The notes under the pieces: model-generated
What the model saw: the letters and a program-made list of their open reading frames with translations, nothing else
The model's database searches: none
Told to the model about the DNA's origin: nothing
From: Halictus rubicundus
Taxonomy: Eukaryota > Arthropoda > Insecta > Hymenoptera > Halictidae
Reading direction: 5' to 3'
Assembly (NCBI RefSeq): GCF_050948215.1
Contig: NW_027488593.1
Location: forward strand, 372,001 to 436,000
Length of the DNA: 64,000 bases
In this document: piece after piece, positions 21,496-31,490 of the stretch
Numbering within the stretch: position 1 is the first letter of the stretch
Layout: each line of letters begins with the position of its first letter
Translations under genes and position numbers: made by a program

Positions 21496-24400
21496 ACTAC
21501 GATACGTAACTCGCCGTCTATCTCGCGTAGTAAGAGCCCCCGTTTCACTACGTACCCGTCGATTCCACGTTCGTTAACGCTTTTTACAATTTTTTTCACG
21601 CCGTCGTCGCTTTCCTGGACCTTGCGGATGCGAGCCGTGACGCTGTCTTCGCTTTCGATCGCGAGGCAGGTGGACGTGGGGTTGCGGCTGAGCGCGTCAA
21701 CGTGTTTCATCGCGCTTCCGGGTCGGTGTTCGATCGCGTATTCGAATTCTTCGAGCAGCAGCGCCCAGCGGGCCACTCGAACGCATAAGTCTTTCTTCCG
21801 CATGGTCAACGCGAATGCCCGACAGTCTGTTACAATTTTAAATGGAATGCCCAGCAAATAGACTCTAAATTTTCTTAGGGCCCGCACTATTGCTAATACC
21901 TCGAGCTCGTAGCTCGGGTATCGTTTTTCCGCCGCCGTTGTCATTCCACTCGCGTAGTACACGGGGTGGAACGCGCCGTCCTCGCTATCGCGCTGCAGAA
22001 GTATCGCCCCGTAGCCGTGCATAGATGCGTCCGTATGCAGCTCCGTTTCCCGTTCGGGCCAGTAGATGCGCAGGACTGGCTTTTTCAGCAGAGCTTCCTT
22101 GAGCGACTGGAATGCGCTTTGCTCTTCCGCTCCGAAACGGAAGGGTACGTTTGCTTTTAATAGTCGCGTCAGAGGACGTGCGATCGCGGAATATTCCTGG
22201 ATAAATTTCCGGAAATATCCGGATAGCCCAAGAAAGCTTTGCAACTGCTTACACGTCGTCGGTGTTGGGAAACGTGCCACCGCTTTCGTTTTACTCTCCG
22301 AGGGGCGCACCGTTCCTCCTTCCACTATATGTCCGAGGTACTCCACCCGTGTCTTCAAAAGCTCGCACTTCGCCCAATTTATAACTAACCCGCATTCCGA
22401 CGCTCGCTTAAGAACGGTTTTTAATCGTCGCGTGGCGCTTTCGTAGTCCGTCGCGGGTACCACTAGATCGTCGATGTAAGATAAAACGACCTTCTCCGCG
22501 ATGAGGTCCTTGAACGCGACGTTCACGAATCTTTGGAAGACTGCAGGTGAGTTGCATAGGCCGAATGGCACCTTTAAAAATTCATACTGTCCGTCGGGTA
22601 CTATGAACGATGTATATTTCCGACTTTCTGGTTCGACTGAGACGTGAAAGAAGGCGTTTCGCAGGTCTAGCGTGCTGTAGATGACGGCATCGCGTAAGAA
22701 GTCTAACTGGTCCTCGATTAGTGGAAGGGGGTATCGGTCTCGGACAACTTTTGCGTTTAGTTGCCTATAATCAACGCATAGGCGGGCGGTGCCGTCTTTC
22801 TTTTTCACCAGGACGATCGGACTCGCGTACTCCGAGAGAGAGGGTTGCACAATGCCGTCGCGTATCCACTCGTTAATTTGGCGGTTAACCCCTTCTCTCT
22901 CGGAGGGGGATAGTCTTCTCGGTCGCTGGTAGACTGGTACGTCGTCCCTGACGACGATTTTCATTGTTACCCCGACATCGCGGCTCCCGTTGGGTTTGTA
23001 TTCGCGAACGGCCGCCTCTATTTCGGTTCGCGTTTTTGTATCTCTGACGTGGGAGAGGTCGATCGCGTCGTGCTTGTGTACGTGGCCCACACATAGGATT
23101 TCGGACTCGATGCTCTGCGCGTCAGGTTGTTTCGCCAACACCATTATACCGTCCTTTACCGACCATTCCCCTGCGTTTATGAAATCGTATCCCAGCAGCA
23201 CCGCGTGTTTCAGAATCGCGTCTTCCACGACGTGGAGCGTAGCTTCGCGTATTTCCCCGTCGATTACGACCTCCGCGTTGAATTTCCCGAGAGTTCGATA
23301 TTCCTCGGACCCTATTCCGCGGAGACGTATTTCTTCGCTCGTTAGCGGGGGAGCTCCGATGTCGCGGTATACATTTTCGCGAATAAGCGATACGTCACTG
23401 CCCGTATCTAAGACGGCCACCGCGGCGCACCCGTTTACGCGGACATCTTTTCGGTACTTCGTTTCCGCCGCTTCCGCGACAGCGAGGACGTTCTTCGCGC
23501 TCTGTTTTTTTGTCGGACAATCGCGCGAAATGTGACCAAATGCGTTGCAATTAAAGCACTTACGACCTTTGTCCTGTGCGGGGCATTTCGGTGTGGGGTG
23601 TCCTCGGTCGCCGCAGTTGGTGCACCTCCTCGTTGCCGTCGCTCCATTCGTCGATGACATCTCGCCTCTGGGCCTCGGTGCCGTCTCTCCTCCCTTGGAG
23701 GTCGTGGTGGCTGTCCTTGGTCCGAGCTCGATTTTCCCGAAGGCGTCCAGTAGCTCGGCATTCGTTCTGAACCTCTGGATGCGTGCCTGATTCTGGAGGT
23801 TAGAATCCGGAATCCCGTCGATGACGCAGTCGATGAATTCCTCTGCGTCTACGCTGATCCGGTTCGCCAGGATTACCTTCTGATGAAGGTAATCTGCGAA
23901 GGTTTCCCCTCGGCGCCACGTTCTCTCCTCGAACCGACGTCTCTCCATCAGCTTGTTCGGCCGACGGTAGAACATGGCCTTCATATTCTCCAGAAGGGTC
24001 TCGGTATCCATTGCCATGTGCTCAGGGCGGGAATGGAACCAATCCAGCGCCTTTCCCCGGAGCCTCGACACGATGAGGATGCGACATGCGTCGTCTCGCA
24101 GGTCGTAGCCGTCGCGTAGGAGTCGAAGCTGCATTGCCCACGTTTCGAAGGCGCCTCCCGAGCCATCGAAATGACCCAGAAGGTCCGCAATGGCCGTGAT
24201 GCTCATTCGGAGCGGTTCGGCTGCCGTACCTGCAACCCCTGATCTCGTTGGCTGCTGTGCAAGATTGCCCGGTGCTTGACGCGCTGCCTCTAGTTCCCGT
24301 CTGGTCAGCTCCGCTTCCCGGATGGCCAGCTCTTTCTCCTTTTCCAGCAGTTTGATCTGGTGCCTCATCATATCCATCTCCGTAGCCTGGTCTGAGATGG

Positions 24401-24590
24401 TTGGTATCGGCACGGTTTTGGCCTCATCCGCCGAATCGTCGTTACCATCGAAAAGGTCGTCCACCGCGCCGCCGTCTTCGAGCAGTCTCGCGACTAGCTC
24501 GATCTTCGTTCCGCTGGTGGAGAGCGTTCTCTCTCGCAGGATCTCCTTCAAACGCGCCGTGGTGAGGTTCAGGAGATTTTTGTCCGCCAT
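21375..24590 (-). CDS. Inner gypsy Gag-Pol: SAP-like Gag, protease, RT, RNase H
   Basis: One long frame of 1071 codons. The N-terminus (NLTTARLKEILRERTLSTSG and on) is SAP-like. A coiled-coil-like region follows, then two knuckles (CTNCGDRGHPTPKC and CFNCNAFGHISRDC, about residues 330-372) and protease AVLDTGSDVSLI near 400. RT carries RPRRLSPSER, SPIVLVKKKDGTARLC, STLDLRNAFFHV and QYEFLKVPFGLCNSPAVFQR, with catalytic YIDDLVV near 706. RNase H has LHTDASMHGYGAILLQ near 855 and ends KHVDALSR. The final residues are out of frame with integrase after about 21495. The ATG at 24590 lies about 110 bases inside the 5' LTR. The overall length and order match Mag-like gypsy elements. Confidence 0.93.
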   Translation of the reverse strand: MADKNLLNLTTARLKEILRERTLSTSGTKIELVARLLEDGGAVDDLFDGNDDSADEAKTVPIPTISDQATEMDMMRHQIKLLEKEKELAIREAELTRRELEAARQAPGNLAQQPTRSGVAGTAAEPLRMSITAIADLLGHFDGSGGAFETWAMQLRLLRDGYDLRDDACRILIVSRLRGKALDWFHSRPEHMAMDTETLLENMKAMFYRRPNKLMERRRFEERTWRRGETFADYLHQKVILANRISVDAEEFIDCVIDGIPDSNLQNQARIQRFRTNAELLDAFGKIELGPRTATTTSKGGETAPRPRGEMSSTNGATATRRCTNCGDRGHPTPKCPAQDKGRKCFNCNAFGHISRDCPTKKQSAKNVLAVAEAAETKYRKDVRVNGCAAVAVLDTGSDVSLIRENVYRDIGAPPLTSEEIRLRGIGSEEYRTLGKFNAEVVIDGEIREATLHVVEDAILKHAVLLGYDFINAGEWSVKDGIMVLAKQPDAQSIESEILCVGHVHKHDAIDLSHVRDTKTRTEIEAAVREYKPNGSRDVGVTMKIVVRDDVPVYQRPRRLSPSEREGVNRQINEWIRDGIVQPSLSEYASPIVLVKKKDGTARLCVDYRQLNAKVVRDRYPLPLIEDQLDFLRDAVIYSTLDLRNAFFHVSVEPESRKYTSFIVPDGQYEFLKVPFGLCNSPAVFQRFVNVAFKDLIAEKVVLSYIDDLVVPATDYESATRRLKTVLKRASECGLVINWAKCELLKTRVEYLGHIVEGGTVRPSESKTKAVARFPTPTTCKQLQSFLGLSGYFRKFIQEYSAIARPLTRLLKANVPFRFGAEEQSAFQSLKEALLKKPVLRIYWPERETELHTDASMHGYGAILLQRDSEDGAFHPVYYASGMTTAAEKRYPSYELEVLAIVRALRKFRVYLLGIPFKIVTDCRAFALTMRKKDLCVRVARWALLLEEFEYAIEHRPGSAMKHVDALSRNPTSTCLAIESEDSVTARIRKVQESDDGVKKIVKSVNERGIDGYVVKRGLLLREIDGELRIVVPNHSQSARERALFHRENGGANTTRLLVPRHANENRKSSS

Positions 24591-24681
24591 CTCGTTGCGA
24601 ATTGAAAGCTAAGTGCACTGCGTTTAACTCCCTGTCTCGCGTACCGTCAATATCTGCTACTTTCTGAACGTTGTCTAAAGA

Positions 24682-24696
24682 CCGGACGAGCCCCCA
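24682..24696 (-). promoter_or_regulatory. Primer-binding site for tRNA-Pro
   Basis: On the minus strand, TGGGGGCTCGTCCGG begins two bases after the 5' LTR. It complements the 3' end of eukaryotic tRNA-Pro, the same primer used by many gammaretroviruses. This also confirms the element's orientation. Confidence 0.88.
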
Positions 24697-24698
24697 AT

Positions 24699-25253
24699 TG
24701 TAAGAGCAGTATTTTTAAGTAACCACTTTATTAACAGATAGGTAGACGATAATCACAATACAGCGAGACAATTACACAATTACTTCGCGCGCCGAAAGAA
24801 TATAAAAGAAAAAAACCTAGTCCGTAAGCCGTATTCGTAATCCGTGTTCGTAATCCGTGTTCGTAGCCGTTTGTCGTAATCGTAATTATCGTATCGGATC
24901 GTATCGTATCGTGACGTTCGCCTTTACCGTATAATCGTTCTTTCGCGAATCCCCCGTCCCGGCGCGGACGCGTCCTTTTATCCGCGCCTTCATCGAACAT
25001 TCGCGATCTTTTCTTATATGATTTGGACGTTAGGGTAACGGCCTAACGCCCGCCGCTCGTTCCCGCGGTCGCTACCGTTTGTTGTGTTACGCCGCGGTCA
25101 CAACATCGTCGACGCTCACGCAGACGCGCACACACATGCTCGCGCGCGTCCTTCGATCGCAGGAGAGTTCGACGGCCTCGTTTGGGCGTTTTTATGCCTG
25201 TTTAGGTGTTCCTCCGCGGTCGCGAACTCTCCTTTCCGCGTCTGCCTCCTACA
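24699..25253 (-). repeat. 5' LTR of the inner gypsy
   Basis: Direct repeat of 19837-20391 with one difference. The minus-strand primer site lies immediately inside it and the second ATAT target copy outside. Confidence 0.95.
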
Positions 25254-25257
25254 ATAT

Positions 25258-25353
25258 TTCCAATTGTTTACGATGCATCGAATTTTCACCGCTTAGTGGA
25301 AAACAAGAAGGATACCTGCATAGCATCGAGAAGGGAAAAGTACCGTTTCATAG
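25258..25353 (+). pseudogene. Outer gypsy integrase, middle fragment
   Basis: Between the two insertions the outer element's frame resumes with ISNCLRCIEFSPLSGKQ and YLHSIEKGKVPFH. These are the CxxC half of the integrase zinc finger and the linker to the catalytic core. It is cut at 25353 by the GC-rich LTR-like repeat (target ATAG). Confidence 0.85.
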
Positions 25354-26285
25354 TGTAACGAGTCCGTTTCCCGGCGGATCTCGTCACAACGGATTCCTCG
25401 CGGCCGGATTTGGCTCGCCGTGCCAGGGTTCGCGCAGGATAACGCGAGGGGTGCGGCGGGACGCGGACGGTCGGGCACGGGTGATTAACGACACGAGTAG
25501 TCAAAATGTTCGTCACTGTCCCGGCTTCGCGTTTCGGCGGTCGGCGGTCGCGGTTCGTGACTCGGGTTACGGCGGGGTCGGGGCCGTACGCGGCGGCGTA
25601 TCCGGACCAGGGTAATTTCGGCGGGCGGAGAGCCCGTGCCCCAGGACGGCCGGCGTGGGGCCGGTCGCGGGTGGTTCGCTCTCCGTGGGTGCGTGGGCGG
25701 ATGCGGAGGTATCGGGTTAACGGGAAAGAAAGGTACTTACCCTGGGTCCGGTCCTCGATCGCTCGGCGTTCGGGGCGGCTCTCCAGGTGGTCTGGTACGC
25801 AGCGGCGTAGATCGGTGTTCGCGGGTCGCGAGTAGCTCGTCACACTCGCGGTTATAGGATCCGCGGGTAAAACAATACTCTCCGAAAATCGGCGGGCGGT
25901 TTCTCGGCGTCTGAACAGCGCGGGTTCGAGCGTATCCGTGCGGTCGGTATCGGCGGCAGGAAAATACGGTTCGAGAGTACGTCTGGTCGCGATGACGGCG
26001 GAAAACCGAAGAGAGCTTTTTCCGGTTCGTCTCGCTCGTCTTGCCGGGCGAGGGGGTGCGGTGCGGTACGGTTCGCGGCCGGCTTTTCCGGTGTCGTCCC
26101 GCATCCGGCGCGCCGGTGTCGCATCATGGCGGGTTCCGGTTCCCGCCAAGATCGGTTCGGTGTTGCGGGGCTCGCGGGGGCGCTCGCGGGTACCGGCGGA
26201 TCTCGGTATCCGTCGGTCGTGTTCGGGGGCTCGGATTCGGGCGCGTACGGTCAGGAACAGGCCTGGCGCAGCCAGGTCTGTTACA
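25354..26285 (-). repeat. GC-rich LTR-like repeat, copy B (932 bp)
   Basis: This is an inverted copy of 226-1191, bounded by TGTAACGAGTCCG and AGGTCTGTTACA. A perfect 4 bp duplication ATAG flanks it (25350-25353, 26286-26289), and the integrase reading frame resumes exactly on the far side. This establishes the element's ends. A 336-codon minus-strand frame across it has no domain and is composition-driven. Confidence 0.8.
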
Positions 26286-26289
26286 ATAG

Positions 26290-27186
26290 TTTGCACTTAG
26301 ACCACCTTGGTCCGCTCGAAAAAACAGGAAAGGGATACAGACATTTATTAGCGATGTGTGTGTGTGTGTGGTGTGGTGGTGTGGTGTGTGTGTGTGTGGT
26401 GTGTGGTGGTGTGTGTGTGTGGTGGTAGACGGTTTTACAAAATTCATCAGACTATACCCTTGTAAATCAACGAGTTCTCAGGAAGTGATAAAGTTTTTAA
26501 AAGAATATTTTAGGGTATATAGCAGGCCAAAACGGATAATAACAGACCGTGGTACTGCTTTCACATCAAATAATTTTAAAGAATTTCTGGATAATGAAAA
26601 TGTCCAACACATTTTAATTGCAGTTGGCACCCCTAGAGCCAACGGTCAAATTGAACGATTTAATCGTGTTATAACACCAATGATGGCCAAACTGTGTGAA
26701 GAACCGAGTAAATGGGACAGAGTTTTAGAGCAGGTAGAATTTACTTTAAATAATACAATTTGCCGAGCGACAAAAGAAACCCCTAGTCGTTTGCTTTTTG
26801 GAGTCGAACAATTACAGAAACGGAATGATTCCCTACGTTTATTGTTAGAGTCACGTTCGTGCGACGACAGAAATTTAGAAATAATTCGGGAAAAAGCGGC
26901 GGAAAATATTAATAAAATACAGGCGGCTAACGAAAAGAATTACAATGATAAGCATAAGGATGCACTGGTTTATAATGTCGGGGACTATGTCATGATTAAA
27001 AATACTGACACATCAGCAGGGGTTAATAAAAAATTGATACCCAAATTCAAGGGACCTTATGTAGTTAAAAAGGTTTTATATCATGATCGTTATGTAATCA
27101 GCGACATTGATGGATTCCAGGTAACGCAAATGCCGTACCATGGAGTTTTGTCCCCAGACAATATGCGACGTTATAAAGCGATATGA
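26290..27186 (+). pseudogene. Outer gypsy integrase, catalytic core and C-terminus
   Basis: It resumes with LHLDHLGPLEKTGKGYRHLLA (first catalytic Asp), is interrupted by a GT-rich expansion (26355-26427), then continues VDGFTKFIRLYPC, IITDRGTAFTS (second Asp) and NGQIERFNR (Glu). The tail GDYVMIKN...KFKGPYVVKKV is the usual C-terminal domain. It ends with the stop at 27184-27186. The expansion changes the frame, so integrase would not be made even without the insertions. Confidence 0.9.
26355..26427. repeat. GT/GGT microsatellite inside the integrase core
   Basis: About 70 bases of GTGTG and GTGGTG repeats lie between the LLA and VDGFTKF motifs. Related integrases have only one or two residues there. 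It probably grew from a GTGGTAGAC coding seed. Confidence 0.85.
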
Positions 27187-27314
27187 TCGTTAAGAATTTG
27201 TTATGTGGACAGCGATAAGAATGTATATTTTATATTATATTTCATATTATAATGTATTTATCAAAAATATGTACATAGTAAGTAGCAATTAAGGAAGCGA
27301 AATATTGTATTCGG

Positions 27315-27349
27315 GTTAGCCGGGACGGCTAACAGGTCAGGATGGCCGA
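27315..27349 (+). other. Hairpin and tRNA-Leu-like sequence before the 3' LTR
   Basis: GTTAGCC-GGGAC-GGCTAAC (27315-27333) is a perfect 7 bp hairpin. It is followed by GTCAGGATGGCCGA (27336-27349), the conserved 5' start of eukaryotic tRNA-Leu, two bases before the LTR. A polypurine tract would normally be here and none is evident. Confidence 0.5.
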
Positions 27350-27351
27350 AC

Positions 27352-27789
27352 TGTAGGAAATTATTGGTAATAGGATTGTTGGGAATGACTGCGGGCGCGT
27401 TAGCATTCAGATGTATGTGCGTATGTGTGTGCTCGCGCGTCGTGGCAAAGATTGTAACAGCTCGGTGACAAAAGTACACCGAGAGGACTCGTGTGTTTTG
27501 TCGTTGCCAGGTGAATTGTTTAAGTTGTGTTTTGTCGTTGCCGGGTGAATTGTTTAAGTTGTGTTTTGTCGTTGCCAGATGAATTGTTTTAGTTGTGTTT
27601 TGTCGTTGCCAGGTGAATTGTTTTAGTTGTGTTAAGAAGCGAATCGTGGTAGTTAGTTACCAGCGAACCGGCGACCCATCAACACGGCATCCGCACACGC
27701 GCCTGAATTTATGTTAAAAACGAATAAATATAGTTAGTAGGAGTTGGAGATAATCCTGACTGTTGAATCCCCTCCATCCCCTATAAAAT
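27352..27789 (+). repeat. 3' LTR of the outer gypsy
   Basis: Full-length match to 15820-16257 with about six substitutions, including the four 34 bp internal repeats. Confidence 0.92.
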
Positions 27790-30462
27790 AAATAAATAAG
27801 TGAATGTCAAATAAATATTAGCTAATCAAACAAACAATCATTCAATCGAAAAGCAAAGATAACAGATTTAAGCTCGGCTGAGAAGGCGAGGGTGTAGATC
27901 ATCCTGGCTTCAAAATAATCCCTATAGAAGTCAGTGTAGGAAAGTAAAAGGAATAATTTAACACGTAGAACCAACCTACAAAAGATAGACCGGTTCGGAT
28001 AAAATAATATATATAAATCGCACAAGTAGGTTAGTTACTGACTAATATAGTATAATAATGCTTAATCTAACAAGTAGCAAGGAGTAGAATACACTCAACG
28101 GCCGTTATACCGTTAGATAAATTACTAATAAGAAAAGCGAGAGCGAGATGTTCACCCGGCTGCGGTCCAGCAGGCGCAACGGGACGAAAACCTAGAGTAA
28201 AAAGGGTCACAGTGCGCCGGGCACGGCGATAACGCGAGCGAACAACGACAAGATGGCGGCGCGGAAACGAGCACGTGGCAACACACATTATCATTAATTA
28301 TTCAACAATTGGACAACATCTGTGAACCAAAATGTAAACGTAGCGTTTTTTCGGTTTGGCAAACATTCTTATATAAAAATTTCGCAGAAATAAGCCCGGG
28401 ATTAGAATATTTTTCTGGCTCCGAAAAAAATTAAAAATCAAAAAGTGAGAATGCTAATAGTAGCAATAAATAATGTAAATCCGAAAGCAGATTTCAAAAA
28501 ACTCAATTATTAAAGTCACGCGGAGAAAAACAAGACGGGCAAGGAAACAGCCACGACCGTTTGCTCAAGGCAAAAGATATAAGAAGCAGAGGCTAAAAAT
28601 TTAAACAACGAAAAAGTGGAGGCCAAACAGGAAAAAACGAACGCGTAGGTCACAGTATAAAAGTAACGGTATTCCTCAAGACAGGGATAAGGTGAAGGTG
28701 AAAACACATAAGAAATTATCTAGCAGAAATACAATAAGAGCAGGCGACCTACGACCACATAGAGGAGGAAGTCGCATACAAAAACAGTGGCGGATAATAA
28801 TCCCCGGGGTTACTCCAGTTCGTACATACGAGGTCATGTAAAAACTCGCAACGGTAAACGAGTAACGGGAGCAGAAGTAGGAGGGGGAATAGAAGGAAGG
28901 TCAGAGTACCGCGGAACGACAAATTTCAAATCAGAGCGACTCGAAACCTCAGGGTATACGGTGGTGATTTTCTGATTTTCTATAAAAGTAGCTATTATCA
29001 GTCTTTTGTAAGAGTGAAGAGTTAAAACGACTACGGTGATAGTGCAGAATACAAATACAAGAACAATTAATTAATTAACTAAGTGAAAAACTAGTAGAAC
29101 AATTAATTAATTAATTAGTGAAAAAACTAATAGAACAGTGAAGTGGTTAAAATAAAGGGGAAAATACTCTAGTTAAGGGTATACAGCACCTTGACTCCTT
29201 AAATCAATAAAATAGGATAGGAAAGTAATTTAGGATAATATAGTCATAAATAAATAAATAAAATTAGAATAATTAAGTAAATTAATTAATTAAATAGGTT
29301 AGTTAAATACTATTAAATAGGAAATAAAACAACTAATTAGCTACAGTAGTATAGGACAATTAATCTAGGTTAGAACAGTTATAAATAAATAAATAAAATT
29401 AGAATATCCAATTAGGGTAGTTTACATATTAATTAGCAAAAATAAGAAATAAAGCAATTAAATACAGGAAAAATAGGACAATTAAATTAAATTAAATTAA
29501 ATTAGAGTAGCAAATAAAATAGTTAAGAAAAGTTAGAATAAGCTTTAAATAGTAGAATAATTACTTAATAAGGTAGGACATAAAAAAGCGAAAAGTTCTC
29601 CGATCGAGATAAAAATTTAGATTAGGCTATTTCCGAGGGTGAGGAACAAATAGGGGGGAATTGGGAGAATGCTTCTCCCCCCTGTGGAAAATTTTGAAAA
29701 TACCCACCCTCTTGCGAGATATTGACGATAGGAAGGCTGTGATTGATAGAATCCGAGAAAGTGACTAGTGAAATTCATAGAGTTCGGCAAGGGCTTTCCA
29801 ACGAGCCGTCACACGTGTAATTCGGAGCACTTTTAGGATAGCCATATAACGGGTGTCAAAAAAGTAGCTTTTGAGAAAAAGAATTCTGAGGGCGTGGGTG
29901 AGTTAGGTGGGGTATTTTGGGCAGGCAGCTCGGGGTGGGGAACCAGGAGGTTCCCCGTCGTAAAAAATCACTCCTCTACCCCCCCCCCCCCCCCCCCCCG
30001 TTCACGAGATATCGACATATACTAGGTGAACCGAGCGACTGAGAGAAAAACTCAAGATAGGCCGTTTTTTAGGTAGCCCTAGGAGTAACCAATTCAGCAG
30101 AGAAAAGTGGGGCTTTACTATTAAAAAACCCCCACTTCCCTCCTGCTCCGAACCCCAAAAAAGGGCTGTTCGAGGACAAATTAGGCGTGCGAGCAAAATA
30201 GAGATAGTTTCAAGCGGATTAGGTCGAGTTCCTTCAGATAAGAGTAAACTGAGGCGGAAAAAACGTAAATATAAGGGAATATAGGTTAAGTCTAAAACGC
30301 GAGCGAGTAAGTAGGATAAGAGTTAAGCGAATTAGAATAAAAATTTTTTTATTTATTTTCGAAGTGTAAATACAAGAGTACCAGAAAACTCTGAAATCTG
30401 AATACCGAAATATAAGTGGAAATTTTGATACCAAAAAAAGGGTATACGTCCTATACATACGG
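27790..30462. other. Purine-rich non-coding DNA
   Basis: I see no gene here. The plus strand is strongly A/G-rich with ATTAATTAATTAA runs (about 29070-29300, 29480). A motif GGCTTTCCAACGAGCCGTC near 29790 recurs twice at 37.97 and 38.25 kb. A C21 homopolymer lies at 29979-29999. The motif CTTCTCCCCCCTGTG near 29672 has a near copy at 38118, so at least part of this stretch is a repeat family shared with 37.9-38.4 kb. Confidence 0.4.
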
Positions 30463-31024
30463 ACCCACACCTCGGTCTGGGCGAGGACGGCAAGCCCGGC
30501 GTCCCGCCGGTCCGGTTGGCGACGAATCCCGACCCCGCGAGCTCAGCAGTACATAGGAAACACAGTTCACTAATAAGGTAGCTGAGCCGCGGTGGTTCCT
30601 GCAGTCCACCTGCAGCCCGAGAATCCGATCCCGTCTCCGCCGAACGACGCTCCGCGTTCCCGCCGTTACCGTGCATCGTACTCGCTCCGTATTCGCGCCG
30701 TTCGCGTCGCGTAGACTAGGTAGTATTAAGTGCGTGCTAGTTATTTAAGTTAGAACATAAGTTTTGTATTATCGGGTCGTCCACCCTCGTCTGTCCGCAG
30801 AGCGGAAGAGCTCCCGACCGGGAGACCGCACCGACCAGCGCCGGGACCACCGGCAACCCGGACCGCCGGAATAAATAAAGACAGTATTATTTTCTCATAA
30901 ACCGTAGTCGATTCATTCCGAAACCCGTTGCCCTCTCCAAAGACCCTGGCGCGCTGAGCAAATCCAGGAGAGGGCATCCGCGAGCAAAGCTCGCGCTTCA
31001 CGCCAGCGGGGCTCTACCGTTACA
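30463..31024 (+). repeat. Truncated LTR of the 40586/57657 family
   Basis: It matches the 3' portion of the solo LTRs at 40586-41772 and 57657-59002. Shared words include GGCGTCCCGCCGGTCCGG, GAGCCGCGGTGGTTCCTGC, an AATAAA (30871-30880), GTTGCCCTCTCC, GAGCAAATCCAGGAGAGGG and the terminal ACCGTTACA. The 5' half is missing. AATAAA close to the end fits R-U5. Confidence 0.75.
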
Positions 31025-31490
31025 ACTTGCACAATTTCAAGAAAATTGTGGTTTTTCCAATACCACGCGTGGAAAAAAATTTTTTTTAACATGCTATACA
31101 TCATTTCCCATAGATTTTTTCACGCTGATTTCAAATCTGGTCTTAAAATTTGTCTACAACCTCAGGATTTTGCAAAAAATAGATTTTTGTGACAAAAACT
31201 AATGAAATCATTTTTTCGTTGAAATGATTTGATAACACACTAGTTTGAAGGTATATCGTATTCTCATATATAAAACACAATAAATGCATAAAAATTTGTG
31301 TTGAAACACGTTCGACCTTTCAATGTTCAGTAAAGTAAAATCCACCGTCATCAATTCTAACTTTATTTGTTTATAACTTTGTAATAAAGCGTTCCTGAGC
31401 AAACTTCAAATAACATTTTTTTCTTATTTCCACTTGTAAGATATGCTCTCCAAGTTTGTCAATTAAAATCCGGGACACCCTGTATAACCT
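31025..31490. other. AT-rich DNA ending in a mariner-like terminus
   Basis: No gene is visible. It ends CGGGACACCCTGTATA (about 31471-31486), resembling terminal inverted repeats of insect mariner-type elements. The last 15 bases before 31506 are the left target copy of the Jockey element. Confidence 0.35.

Larger units (their letters stand above)
19837..25253 (-). mobile_element. Young Ty3/gypsy retrotransposon inserted in the outer gypsy
   Basis: 555 bp LTRs at 19837-20391 and 24699-25253 differ at only one base that I could find, so insertion is very recent. The target duplication ATAT lies at 19833-19836 and 25254-25257. The coding strand is minus: a tRNA-Pro primer site, gag-pol of 1071 codons, then integrase. 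Coding appears complete apart from a single frameshift near 21495 in the integrase zinc finger. It is the least decayed gypsy in the window. Confidence 0.95.
15820..27789 (+). mobile_element. Ty3/gypsy retrotransposon carrying nested insertions
   Basis: 438 bp LTRs (15820-16257 and 27352-27789, about six differences) flank gag and pol in the gypsy order protease, RT, RNase H, integrase. A probable AAAT target duplication surrounds it (15816-15819, 27790-27793). Inside the integrase region lie a 5.4 kb minus-strand gypsy (19837-25253) and a 0.93 kb LTR-like repeat (25354-26285). Removing these leaves about 5.6 kb, a normal size for the class. Frameshifts near 17925 and 19810 and a GT-rich expansion at 26355 show that this copy is dead. 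Confidence 0.93.

Noticed and set aside
25286..26296. 336-codon minus-strand open frame, Arg/Pro-rich
   Set aside because: It spans the GC-rich LTR-like repeat and crosses its boundaries into flanking DNA. It has no domain, and stop scarcity is explained by GC content.
27336..27349. tRNA-Leu gene
   Set aside because: Only the first 14 bases match. There is no anticodon arm, B box or 3' acceptor before the LTR begins, so it is not a tRNA gene.
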